This document shows, piece after piece, positions 36,691 through 46,760 of a stretch of DNA of 64,000 bases. The position numbers were made by a program, and so were the translations under genes. Numbering within the stretch: the first letter of the stretch is position 1; each line of letters starts with the position of its first letter. Origin of the DNA: Pelecanus crispus (taxonomy: Eukaryota; Chordata; Aves; Pelecaniformes; Pelecanidae). The stretch lies in NCBI RefSeq assembly GCF_030463565.1, contig NC_134676.1:27529228-27593227 (forward strand). The letters run 5' to 3'. The notes under the pieces were generated by a model. The model did not search any database. It worked only from the letters and a program-made list of their open reading frames with translations, and had not been told where the DNA came from.

Positions 36691-37060
36691 GACGCGCGCC
36701 CCGCGACCCTGCCCGCGGCGGCTGGGCAGAAGCCGGCTGCAGGCACCTGCAGCGCCCGGACATTTTTCCCGGTGGCTGCAGCTAAAACTAAAACCCCAAA
36801 CGCCCCGGCCCACCCCGACCGCTCGCCTCGCTCCGGCCGCCGGTGGGGCCGGACCCGCCGCCGCCGCCGCCGCCGCCGAAGGCTGCGCGCCCCGCGGCTC
36901 CCGCCGGCCCCGGCACGGCCCGGCCCGGCACGGCCCGGTTCGGCCCGGCACGGCCCGGTTCGGCCCGCCGGCGGCTCCGCGGAGCGCTCCCAGGGCTCCG
37001 CTCCGCCGTTCCCGGCGGCCGGCAGCGGGCCGGGGAGCGGCCCTCGGGAATTTTCACCGC
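36690..37060. other. CpG island with GC-rich minisatellite
   Basis: A dense CpG stretch with a (GCC)n run near 36857-36878. A minisatellite with 20-base units (CGGCACGGCCCGGTTCGGCC) covers about 36911-36968. Long frames on both strands are Arg/Pro/Gly/Ala only, which is what such composition gives by chance. Confidence 0.7.
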
Positions 37061-37372
37061 CGGGGCTTCCCCTCCTGCCCTGGAGCCGCACGCAGGCAAT
37101 AGTTTTCAAAGGAAAAAAAGGCAAAACAAATGAGCCCTCTCCGCCGCCCCCCACCCAACCGGGGAAGAAAAAGGAAAAAAAGAAAAATCCCGAAACTCCC
37201 ACCCCACCTCCACGGCTTGCTTTCTCTCCCTCTCCAGCTAAATTGTGGCCCGGCTCTGGGCGTCTCTCCCTGCTCTTAGCGGCCGTTCTCGGGCACCCAG
37301 AATCATCGCAACAGCCCGGCGTCTGGAAAGATGAACTGAATGTAGCCTAGGAGCGGGGAGGAGGCGGGGGGG

Positions 37373-37398
<26 letters not shown>
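37373..37398 (+). repeat. poly-A run (26 A)
   Basis: Twenty-six A after a G-rich GGAGGCGGGGGGG stretch. It is a simple repeat about 1.8 kb upstream of the OTP start codon. Confidence 0.9.
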
Positions 37399-37399
<1 letters not shown>

Positions 37400-37403
<4 letters not shown>

Positions 37404-38240
37404 CAGCAAAACTGCCCTACAGATCGGTCGGCCGGTTCCTTTGTCTCCTTGTTCAGTCGCTGCCGAAACCCCTGCACATCTGAGCTGCAAACAAAACCAC
37501 TCTTGCATCTGTTCGCATGCAGTATTTACAATGTTTTGTGTAAGTCAATTGGATGGCGGAAAAAAAAAAAAAAAGCGCCATTGGCTCTGTATTATTTAAC
37601 ACAGACTTCACTGGGCTCCCTTTTTGGTGGAAGCTTTATTTGCACTAAATGAATAATCTTAATTGCATCACTTTTGAATTAAAAATCAATGTTAATCAAG
37701 TTGGAAGTAGTAAATATCAGTTTTCATTGTGCCCGGGTAGAGGGTATTTTTCTTGTTTTGCAAATAAAAATACAAGTCAAATAACTTTAAAAGGGCATTA
37801 TGTTCTGCTACAAATACAATTGAAACGGATTGTTTAGGAGCGGATCAGAAATGGTACAGAATTTTGCACTTAATTTCCTCAGTTATCATTTACAATAAGA
37901 ACCTCTTGGCTTGACAGCCAAGTCTAAACAGTAGTAAATTAGTACAAATTTATACTGATTTTACTCTAATAATCGTAATAAAAGCTTATAGATTTGGCAC
38001 TAATTACATAAATGCCTAATGATCTTGAAAATTACTCTGGTTAGAAATATATTACTAATCTAAACTTTGTTGTTGGCTGGCTTTGAAAAATCAGAACATT
38101 AGAAATGGTTCGCTTCACTTGTGCAAAGCACTTTAAATTGTTCAAGTAGTTTAACATATTCAAGAGGAAAATAAAAAGCATTTAACTTTATTTACTGCTT
38201 CAGATTGAGTTTCTAGGCGAGCCGAACTTGGAAACTTTGC
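37400..38240. promoter_or_regulatory. AT-rich block upstream of the OTP promoter island
   Basis: A repeat-free AT-rich stretch holding a TTGACAGCCAAG site (37912-37923, TALE/NFI-like) and many TAAT cores (GTACTAATTACATAAATG-type words near 38000). It has no coding frame of note and is a candidate proximal enhancer. Confidence 0.35.
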
Positions 38241-38249
38241 CCGAAAAAA

Positions 38250-39168
38250 ACGGGGCTTGCGGGATGCTAAATCCCGGCCGGGGAGGCCGCGCTGCCCGGG
38301 CGGCCGGGAGGCGCGGTGCTGGGCTCCCCTTCCCCGCGCTGCCGGGCGCTCCCGCAGCGAGCGGGGCCGGCCCGGGGCGGCGGGGACCCCCGGGGGGCCC
38401 GGGCACGCCTGTGCGGCCCGGGCCGCCGCGGGGACGGGCGGAGGCGGCTCCCCGCTCCCCGCTCCCCCGCCGCCGTCGGGGCCGGCCGTCGGCGGCGGCG
38501 GCGGGTCCCCGCCGCCTCCCCCGCTCCCCGGGGCGGCCGGCGAGCGGGGCCAGCGATGCCCGCCCCCGCGCCGCCCCGCGCCGCTCCGCCCGCCCGCGCT
38601 CACCCGCTTGCATCCCCTCGGTGGGCGCCGGGCTCCGGGCCGGCCCCGGCAGCCTGACCCGGCCGCGTCCGAGGGTGCGCTCCGGGGAGGCATTACGAAA
38701 AAAAGGCAGAAGGGAGACAGAAACGGGAGGTGACCCGCCGCGGGAGGAGAGCGGCCAGCGGGCATTTGAGAAGGGGAGCGGGGGAAGGAGGGCGGCGGAG
38801 GCGAGCGGAGCAGGGGAAGGGAGCGGCGGCGCGGTGCGGGCCGGGGCGGCGGGAGGCCGGGGCGGCGGCGGCGGCGGGCGGGCGGCGGGCGGGCGGAGCG
38901 GGGCGCTCCGGGCGCTGACATTTGCAGGCTGCCCTCCTGATTGGTCCCCGCGCCGAGCTGCTCACGGGTTCATTGAAGTGTTAAGCACCTCCCCGTCTCT
39001 CTAAAGGACATTATAATGCAAGAGACCCCCTTTTTAACCACACACCGAATTTTCTTTCATTTAGGCGATCTATATATATATATATCTCTTATATCTTATA
39101 TCTATTTTAAATAACTTAAGGCCGCTAAAATTTGGGGGGGAACAGCCTTCGCCCTGGAGCGGTGCGCG
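38250..39168 (+). promoter_or_regulatory. OTP: OTP promoter CpG island and 5' UTR region
   Basis: A CpG island at 38250-38960 ends with an inverted CCAAT box, CTGATTGGTCC (ATTGG at 38940-38944). About 70 bases on is a TATAAT at 39012-39017 and about 130 bases on a TATATATATATA run near 39070-39084. The OTP start codon follows at 39169. The CCAAT box and the TATA-like words make a start site between about 39030 and 39115 plausible. The 5' UTR would then be short, but the start site is inferred. Confidence 0.5.
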
Positions 39169-39205
39169 ATGCTGTCTCACGCCGACCTCCTGGACGCCCG
39201 TCTCG
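39169..39205 (+). CDS. OTP: OTP coding exon 1
   Basis: Thirty-seven coding bases give [12 protein letters not shown] plus the first base of a Gly codon, followed by the donor CTCG/GTGAGT. The start is chosen because this peptide is the known OTP N-terminus. The alternative Met at 40154 in exon 2 would remove 13 residues. Confidence 0.95.
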
Positions 39206-42200
39206 GTGAGTTTCCCCCAGCACCCCCCCGCCCCGCGGCGGCTGCACCGGCGGCGGCGGCGGCGAGCGGGGAGGAAGCCGGGGCAGGAAATTGACAATTT
39301 GTTCCTTATTTTACCTTAATGCGATCTAAATGGGCTAATTCCTTTAAAAGTAATTGTACTGTATTAAAGTTTAATTTGATTTAACATCAAAAAAAAAAAA
39401 AAAAGGAGAGAGAGAGGGAGACCTACGGAGTATGTAGATCTACGGCGACTCGTGGATCATTTAATTTCTCTCTCCCCTGTTTTTATATACATACCTACAC
39501 ATTATTACTATGATGATTATTGTTGTTATTATTTTAGGACAGATGAGCTCGGTGGTATTTATGGAGGAGTCCTGTGTGCCCTTTTCCTGCTCGCCCGCTC
39601 GCTTTTCTCTCCCCTTCTTTTCCGTTAAAAAACAAGAGAAATCTCTGTATGGTTATTCATGCCTTGGTTTAGAGGAGCGGAGGGAGGAGAGGGGAAAGAT
39701 CGGCCAGGGTGACCGAGGTCCCCGCACATCTGTCGGGGAGGTAAAGCTCCCGGCAGCAGGGCGGCTCGAGTGTTATTTCTTTCTCTCCGTCTCTTTCTTT
39801 TACCAGCCCCGCTGGAAAAACCAAACTGAACCCGGCAAAACTTGCTCCCCCAAGCCCCCCCCCCCCCCCGCCCCCCAAACCCCCTTCCCTTCCCTTGGTC
39901 TCGCAAGGGGAGGCCCGGCAGGGAGCTGGTTATTTAAGCAGGAAGAGGAGCCGCTCGGTGTAAAGTTTTCTCTCCCCAGCCCGGGTCACGCCGGGCCGGG
40001 GGCTCTGCGCGCCGCGGAGCCGAGCGGGGCTGCGGGGCGGGGGCGGCGGCGGGGGCTGGGTGCCTCTCGCCGGCTCGGTGCGCTGGAAAGCGGCTCTGGC
40101 GGGTACATGGGCGGCTGCAGGGGAGTGACCGCGGCGCCTTTGCTTCCGCAGGGATGAAAGACGCGGCCGAGCTGCTGGGACACCGGGAGGCGGTGAAGTG
40201 TCGGCTGGGCGTAGGGGGCTCGGATCCGGGGGGACACCCGGGAGACATGGCTCCCAACTCGGACACGGTGGAAGGGACCACCCTGCTGCCGGGGGAGGAC
40301 ATCACCACGGTGGGATCCAACCCCAGCTCCTTGGCCGTCAGCGCCAAAGACCCCGACAAGCAGCAAGGCCAGCAGGGCGGCCAGAACCCCAGCCAGGCTG
40401 GGCAGCAGCAGGGGCAGCAGAAGCAGAAGCGGCACCGCACCCGCTTCACGCCGGCGCAGCTCAACGAGCTGGAGAGGAGCTTCGCCAAGACCCACTACCC
40501 GGACATCTTCATGCGGGAAGAGCTGGCCTTGCGCATCGGCCTCACCGAGTCCCGGGTGCAGGTATGAGCAGCCGCCCCCGCGCAGTGCCGCCCCGCCGGC
40601 CCCTTCCCCGGGCGCACCGACGGCGGCACGGCCGGCAGCGGCGAGGCCAGGCACGACGGGGCGGGGAGGGGCGGGGGGGGGGGGGCGGTGTGTGTGCTCC
40701 CAAACCTCAGCCCGGCGGCGGGAGAGGAAGCCCACCCGTGAAAGCGACGGTTTGGTCAGGAAGCCTTGACACTGCTCCGTCCCCCTCCCCGCAGAGATTC
40801 CGCCCCCCCCCCCCCCGGGGTGTCCCCTTGTCCCCTACCCGCCGGCAGCGCGCCGGTCCCCAGCGGGGCGCGGGCGGAGCTCCCCCCCGCTCCGCGGCCC
40901 AAATCGCAGCAGGAAAGAGCCCGGGGAGGCGCCGCCCGAGAGGGGCGAGCCCCAGCCCTCGCAAGCGCTGGGCGCTAAGGGGCGAGCCCAAGCTGCCGGC
41001 GAGCTGCTCCCGCTGCCGGCTGCGGGCTCCGGCGGGGCGCGGCGCCGCTGTCCGGGGTGCTGCCGCCGCTGCCGGCACCGGGTGGGGCGTCCCCCGGAGC
41101 CCGCCGCCGGGAGGGTCGGGCTGGGGGCGGGGGAAGGCGGACGGGCTCGCCAAAAGGCGCTTCGGCAAGAGGCCGGTTGTATGGGGCTCGGAGTTCCCCC
41201 GTACGGGCTCCCGTCGCGCCCGGGGACGGAGAGGTGGCGAGCAACTTCGAGACCCAGGGTGCACGGTGTTCGCTAAAGTACACGTATGCGTAGGTACGCA
41301 CGCAGGCACACACGCATTTGCACAGGGGCATGTTAGAAACCGTTTAGTCAAATAAACGCAAACGAAATTTGGAAAAGGGGGAGACGGATCCAAGCGCTAG
41401 GCTGCCCAGGCGCGGCTTTTCGTGTGTAGAGGGATATTTTTACGACTTTCTGGGCGAGCCCCTTCCGAGGAAGGAAAGCCCGCACAATGGGAGCGCTTGT
41501 GGGATGCGCACCCCCGCTCAGCACAGCGCACCGGCAATGCCGCCGCACTTTACCGCAGCCGGTGTTCAAAATCCCTCTCGGCAAGCCTGGGCTCCTCAGC
41601 TAAAGAAAGGCGCGTCAAAAGAAATCCCGAAATGAACGTTTTTACGAAGGGAAACCGACTCCGTTCTCGAACGCGACAGAAAATGCGCGTCTGCTTTTAA
41701 AAAGTAGAACAATTCGACTCAGCCTACACAGGACTATAATTAGTTTAAATTAAGAAAGAAATTAGATTCACAAATAAAATATAATTGGACAACTGACTCT
41801 ATGAAAAAAGAAAACGAGGTCTATTAAACTTTATTGGGTTTCCCAAAGGTTAATGATACCAATTTCAATATTAGGAGTGTGGTAAATGAAGTAAAATATA
41901 AAATATAAAATGGAAATAGTTATTTTCTAACAGCACATCAAAGAAATTCGTAGGAAGAAAGACAAAGTGTTTTAATGGCCTCGGCATAATCTTAAACCAA
42001 TGCTAATAACTCGAGACTGCTGATAAAACAGTTTAATAGAGTGGCAATTTAAATATTTTTTACAATAATGTTCTGTAGTTTAAAAAGTAATCAGATCAAC
42101 ATAACCTTCTTAATTAACACTTCAAAATGATTAACATTATGTAATCTAAGGCAAAATAATTTATGTAAAATGTATTTACTTCACAATCCGATGTATCACT

Positions 42201-43074
42201 GCTCCTTGACCAAATTTAAATTAAATAGTAATTGGTTTATGTTCTTATACAAGTACTTCACAGTTTTCTTTATAGTTAACAGATTGCCTACACATTCCTT
42301 GCAGTATGTGGGCTCCACACTGATTAAGGAATGCTCCAAATAGTTAATTTATAGCGGCTGTATATGTTTTTAAGGGTTTTAGATGCTAGGATAAATCACC
42401 TCTTTCCTCATTTTAGGTCTATATTTAATGTATATGATACATTTAAATAATTATTAAAGCGGCTGGTGCTTAAACGAGAGTCCAATTCCACGTCTGATAT
42501 TGCTCTGCTTTTCAGGCTGGTGTAATAAAACCATTCTTTTTATAGCATGCCATTATTAGAAACCAATTTCAGAATTATTTATAACCTGGAATGGCTTATT
42601 AAGCAGCAATGCGAGAATCATGCAAATTACGCGATCAAATGCAATATAATAAGCATAATCATTAGTCTCTAGCACGGATTAATTAACTTTCAATATTTTA
42701 TTTACATAAAAACCAAATCAGTGAAATAACTTCTGCACAGTCAGGCTTGCCTTTCAATATTTTATACGAACAAAAATAATGTGCTGTAATTCCATTGACC
42801 GTGTCCCCCACAATGGTCCCGTCACCTGCCACATCTTAATAGGGAACAAGCTGAGAGTATTTTCTAGTTTTCTAATGGAATGAGAAATTGCATTTTCTTC
42901 CTCTCCCAGCACTATTAAAGTGTAATGAATTCGGCCCAGAGTTCACGGCTGGCTGATCGAAATGAACCTGAGATCTGAGCTTTAATACAGCTCTCCAGAT
43001 TTCCTACCAAATCTTCACATTAATCATCCGCTGGATTCCAATGAGATCTTCATAAAGCTTCAGCTCCTGGGGGG

Positions 43075-43108
<34 letters not shown>

Positions 43109-44876
43109 AGAATGAGAAGGAGTAGAAAAACAAAAGTGATATTGTCTCCCCTTCTCTCTCTCTCTCTCTAACCCATTTATAGTTGGGGAATTAAATGGGC
43201 TATATATTTCAAAATACATTTACAGTATGTCTATATTACTGTAACAGCAGACATCATCAAGGTAGATTTTTAGATTCCAACCTCCATTAGATTCTCACTG
43301 TTGTATTAATAATTTTCAGGGGCTAGTTGCATTTTAAAAGGAGTCCAAAGTTGCCAAACGCTCGTGGTTAATATATTTCGAGAGCTGTCATGTGTGCATT
43401 TTCAAAATCTCCCCCAGGTTTTCCCTGCGTTTTAATCTGTCATGCACTAGTTTTCAACTGGAAACATTCACATTTTAAAAGCATATGCAGCGTAGCTATG
43501 AGCTGAGGCGATCAGACCTGATGGAGATTCTTTACAACAGCAGTAAACCATGAAACATAAAAAGATTTTGTAGCCGCAATTTAACTATTAACCCTAAAAC
43601 ATAATTGAACGCGATTTTTCGATTATTCATATAACATTTAGTTCCCTAACGGCTGTTCATTCCCGCTAATGGGCGCCCGTCTTCCCCAGCCTGGGTACGG
43701 AGCGCGGAAACAGGGGCTCGGCGGGGCCCGGCACCGCGCTCCTCTGGCTTTCAAGCGGGCCGGGCTTTTCCCCCCGGACCGCTGCCGCTGCTCGGTGCGG
43801 CGAGACCCGCCGGGTCACCCCGCCCGCACCGACAGCGCCCGCTTCCCTAAACCGCCTTTGTTTTCTTAAAAAAAACCAGCAAGCGCCAAAGGCGGGCGGG
43901 TCTGCTGCGCCGGGAGCCGGCCGGCGCCGGGCGGGGGGGGCTGGCCCGGGGCAGGATTCCCCGCCCCGCCGCGCCCCGCTCCGGCGGCGGCTCCGGGCAG
44001 GGCCAGAGCCGCGGGGCGGTCGCTTATTTTTTTGTTTATTGGTTTTTTGGGTTTTTTTTTTTTCCCGGGGGGGAGGGCAGGCTCCCCTCCCGGAGCCTCC
44101 CCCCGAGGGAGGGAGGCCGCAGGCGGCTCCGTCCCGGGACGTTTCGTTACGAAAAGTTCCAGAGGTTCCGTTAACGGTTGACAGGCGCACGCGTGGGGCT
44201 GCGGGTGTTGAGGACCGCGGCCGTGGCGGGGGGCGGCGGCCGGAGACGCGGCGGCAGCGGCGGGTCCCGTCCCTCCGAGCCGCGTCCCGGCCGCACGGCG
44301 GGGGGGTCGTGGCTAACGGTGCGTGTCGCTGCCCGCCGCCCGCAGGTCTGGTTCCAGAACCGCCGGGCCAAGTGGAAGAAGCGCAAGAAGACCACCAACG
44401 TCTTCCGCGCCCCGGGCACGCTGCTGCCGACGCCGGGGCTGCCGCAGTTCCCCTCGGCCGCCGCCGCCGCCGCCGCCGCCATGGGCGACAGCCTCTGCTC
44501 CTTCCACGCCAACGACACCCGCTGGGCCGCCGCCGCCATGCCGGGCGTGTCGCAGCTGCCGCTGCCGCCGGCGCTGGGCCGGCAGCAGGCCATGGCGCAG
44601 TCCCTCTCCCAGTGCAGCCTGGCGGCCGGGCCGCCGCCCAACTCCATGGGCCTCTCCAACAGCCTGGCCGGCTCCAACGGCGCCGGGCTGCAGTCGCACC
44701 TCTACCAGCCCGCCTTCCCCGGCATGGTGCCCGCCTCCCTGCCCGGCCCCAGCAACGTGACGGGCTCGCCCCAGCTCTGCAGCTCCCCGGACAGCAGCGA
44801 CGTGTGGCGGGGAACCAGCATCGCCTCCCTCCGCCGCAAAGCACTAGAGCACACAGTCTCCATGAGCTTCACCTAA
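39169..44876 (+). CDS. OTP: OTP, orthopedia homeobox transcription factor, complete (three coding exons)
   Basis: OTP is a nuclear paired-like homeodomain protein that specifies neuroendocrine neurons of the hypothalamus. Joining 39169-39205, 40152-40561 and 44346-44876 gives 325 residues, the usual vertebrate length. The order is [13 protein letters not shown], an acidic/Gln-rich N-terminal half ([11 protein letters not shown]), and the homeodomain at residues 104-163 ([18 protein letters not shown] ... [15 protein letters not shown]). A run of eight Ala follows at 187-194, and the OAR motif [14 protein letters not shown] is at 306-319 near the end VSMSFT. In homeodomain numbering Trp48, Gln50 and Asn51 are present (residues 151, 153, 154). 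Gln50 puts it in the Q50 paired-like group without a paired domain. All splice sites are canonical and no residue looks broken. Confidence 0.98.
39206..40151 (+). other. OTP intron 1
   Basis: A 946-base intron between GTGAGT and TTCCGCAG. It holds A16 at 39389-39404 followed by a GAGAGA tract, a C-rich run near 39857-39877, and AT-rich sequence in the first third. No separate gene is seen. Confidence 0.9.
40152..40561 (+). CDS. OTP: OTP coding exon 2
   Basis: This 410-base exon encodes residues 13-149, from [17 protein letters not shown] to GLTESRVQ. It includes the Gln-rich linker and homeodomain positions 1-46 (helices 1 and 2). It ends at CAG/GTATGA, between homeodomain positions 46 and 47, the classical intron site of paired-class homeobox genes. 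Confidence 0.97.
41700..43660. promoter_or_regulatory. AT-rich core of OTP intron 2, possible enhancer cluster
   Basis: Two kilobases without transposons, with very many homeodomain cores (ATAATTAGTTTAAATTAAG, TCTTAATTAACACTTC, GGATTAATTAACTTTC, AGTAATTGG). It also has TTTATAGC, CCATTAT and AGATTAGAT-like words and a possible POU word ATGCAAATTACGCG near 42619. Such introns of homeobox genes often contain enhancers, including autoregulatory ones. The function is inferred from composition only. Confidence 0.4.
43075..43106 (+). repeat. poly-A run (32 A)
   Basis: Thirty-two A after CCTGGGGGG in OTP intron 2. A CT dinucleotide repeat follows at 43153-43169. The length is likely to be variable. 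Confidence 0.9.
44346..44876 (+). CDS. OTP: OTP coding exon 3
   Basis: This exon begins GTC TGG TTC CAG AAC, so it supplies the recognition helix ([15 protein letters not shown]) with Gln50 and Asn51. It then encodes the Ala-run, a Ser/Leu/Pro-rich C-terminal half and the OAR motif, and ends with TAA at 44874-44876. It has 176 codons before the stop and is extremely GC-rich, which is why large false frames lie over it on both strands. Confidence 0.97.
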   Translation, partial: VWFQNRRAKWKKRKKTTNVFRAPGTLLPTPGLPQFPSAAAAAAAAMGDSLCSFHANDTRWAAAAMPGVSQLPLPPALGRQQAMAQSLSQCSLAAGPPPNSMGLSNSLAGSNGAGLQSHLYQPAFPGMVPASLPGPSNVTGSPQLCSSPDSSDVWRGTSIASLRRKALEHTVSMSFT

Positions 44877-46060
44877 TGGCCGACGCCTCGCCCCGCGCCG
44901 CCGCCGCCGCCGCCGCCGCCGCCTCTACCCCGCTCCCCCGCCCGGCCCGCCCGCCCCGGCCCGCCCCTGCCCCCCGCCTTCCCCCACCTGACTTACCAGG
45001 GTCGACTCAGGATCTGAAATCAGACGCCAGTTTGTGGGCCGAGAAACACCCCCCTCCCCGCCCCCGCGCACCCCCCGCGCACCCCCTCCGCGGCCCGGGC
45101 GGCCGCCTCTCCCCGGCGGCGGGAGGATTCGGGGCCCCCCCCGCTCCCGGCCCTGCCTCCCTCCCCCTCTCCCTCGCCGCTCGACTCGGCGCTCCCGCCG
45201 GCCGCCCGACCGGCGTTGCAAAGAAACGCATTTTGGTTTAGTTTTCTTAATTATTAGGGTTTATTTAAGGGCAGCGATCCGCCGCCGGCCCCCTCCGCTG
45301 CGAGGGCGCCGTCGGGGGGCAGCCGGGAGGGTTGGCGGAGCGGCACGGCGACCCCAGAGATAATCAAATCCGTTTCGATAAAGCATTATTAAGCCAGAGA
45401 GAGCGAGAGAGACGGGGAAAAAGGGAAAAAAAAAAGTTTCTTTTTGTAAAACTAAAACACACTGGGGATAAAAAAGGCCAAAAAAAAAGAAACGAGCACT
45501 TCCCTTTTTCGGATCTCTGATTTCGTGACAGTTGAGTTGCCGATTCGCCCCGCCTTTATTTACGCATTTATTTACGTTCCTGCTGCTATTGTCCCTCCTG
45601 CATCTTCCGCTGCCGCCGGCGGAGGCGCCGCCGCCGCCGCCCCCGCCCCGCCCGGCCCGGCCCGGCCCGGCCCGGCCCGGCCCGGTCCGGTCCCGCGGCC
45701 CGCCCGCCTGCATGTGCCGGGCACCCCGCCGCAGGGCAGGACCGCTGGAGGAATGAACAAACGATGTGAAATAGGATGTTTTGTGTAGATAAAGCATTCT
45801 TGTTACATACTGGTCTGTTCGTGATATGTTTTAACTTATTGTCTGTGCTTATTTATTGCATTTTGGGTTTCTTAATGAATGTTTGAGCTAATATAAAACA
45901 TATTAATTGACTTTTCCGGACACGTTTATATCAAGTTAATGTAAATGGATAAATAAAATCATTTTCAGTATGTGATATGAATAATTATGAGTTTTGATGT
46001 GGCGTGTGAGATATGAGAGGTGTCTTGAACCGCAGGCAAAAAATAAAAAAAAAAAGACAG
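44877..46060 (+). terminator. OTP: OTP 3' UTR with candidate polyadenylation signals
   Basis: The stop is followed by a (GCC)n run (about 44899-44922), GC-rich sequence to about 45330 and an eightfold CCCGG repeat at 45651-45690. The sequence then becomes AT-rich. AATAAA occurs at 45952-45957, 46042-46047 and 46174-46179. The first of these would give a 3' UTR of about 1.1 kb. The actual end is not decidable from sequence. Confidence 0.5.
45651..45690 (+). repeat. CCCGG pentamer repeat
   Basis: Eight CCCGG units in a row, the last with a T change (CCGGTCCGG), inside or just after the OTP 3' UTR. A frame across it gives only a Pro/Ala/Arg/Gly repeat. Confidence 0.9.
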
Positions 46061-46219
46061 GACTTCCTTCTAGGGGATTTACTCAGTCCTTTGTCTCAAG
46101 TTTGGGGATAGTTTGCTTGCTTGAACTTTGCATTGAAGCCTTTCATCTGTCACAATTTTAATACTTCATGATTAATAAACTTTTGTTAATCTTTCTGTGT
46201 GATTTGTTTTTAAACCGTA

Positions 46220-46400
46220 AGACGCGACAAGCTCTGCCGCGAAGTGGGGCAGAGGCGAAGAGCGAGGGGGAGCGGGGCGGCAGGAGGCCAGGGCGGGCAG
46301 CGGGGCACGGCAGGGCCGGTGCGGGGCCGGTGCGGGGCCGGGGGACGAGGGCGGCGGCAGCGGGAGCGGGAGCGGGAGGAGTGGGGCTTCGCCGCAGACC
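46220..46400. other. small CpG-rich stretch after OTP
   Basis: A CpG-dense stretch with repeated GGTGCGGGGCC and GGGAGC units immediately 3' of OTP. There is no gene in it and it could be an unmethylated regulatory patch. Confidence 0.5.
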
Positions 46401-46479
46401 TTTCTGCCGGCGCCGAAATGAGTGCACGGCTGCCGGCGGTGTGAATCCCACGGAAGAGAAAACGCTCAGTTCACTCCCA

Positions 46480-46760
46480 TGCAAACTTTGACACAGGTGA
46501 AATAAAAAGTGCAGGACTTTGGCAAGCATCGTACACCCCAGTTGGGGTTTATCCCCCTGCCTCTTTCTTTTTTTTAATGCAATGCAGTGAGATCTATTCT
46601 CCTTGTACATCAATTACACACCTCTTAATCACACACCTGAGAGTGCCCGGCTCCATAGGCACCCGCAGAAGGGTCCTTGCCTGCTCCAAAGTGCATATTA
46701 CGTATGCATATTTAATTTAAAAGAGAAATAAAAGGAGAATAAATTATTGGAGATCCAGGC
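46480..46760. promoter_or_regulatory. possible regulatory block downstream of OTP
   Basis: Unique sequence with ACATCAATTACACACCTC and AATCACACACCTGAG, where the ACACACCT core is repeated and resembles T-box half-sites. GCATATTACGTATGCATATT, an octamer/POU-like word, follows. It was chosen from motif density only. Confidence 0.3.

Larger units (their letters stand above)
40562..44345 (+). other. OTP intron 2
   Basis: A 3784-base intron between GTATGA and CCCGCAG. Its ends (40562-41300 and 43680-44345) are CpG-rich continuations of the exon islands. The middle, about 41700-43660, is strongly AT-rich and repeat-poor apart from an A32 run at 43075-43106 and a CT repeat at 43153-43169. The middle is rich in TAAT cores and looks regulatory. 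Confidence 0.85.

Noticed and set aside
36648..37350. 180-190 codon frames on both strands
   Set aside because: They overlap each other and a minisatellite; the composition is low-complexity.
38160..39004. Long frames on both strands in the OTP promoter island
   Set aside because: The products are Pro/Arg/Gly/Ala repeats, as expected from CpG-island composition. They have no start context or family.
40198..41355. 385-codon + strand frame over OTP exon 2 and intron 2
   Set aside because: It is an out-of-frame reading of the homeobox exon running into a GC-rich intron; no domain.
43666..44844. 392-codon minus-strand open frame over OTP exon 3
   Set aside because: It is Arg/Gly/Ala/Pro-rich with no domain and lies opposite the GC-rich OTP exon and its flanks; high GC content removes stop codons by chance.
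44039..45241. 400-codon + strand frame across OTP exon 3
   Set aside because: It is a different frame from the true OTP exon, which has the homeodomain and canonical splice sites. The product is low-complexity.
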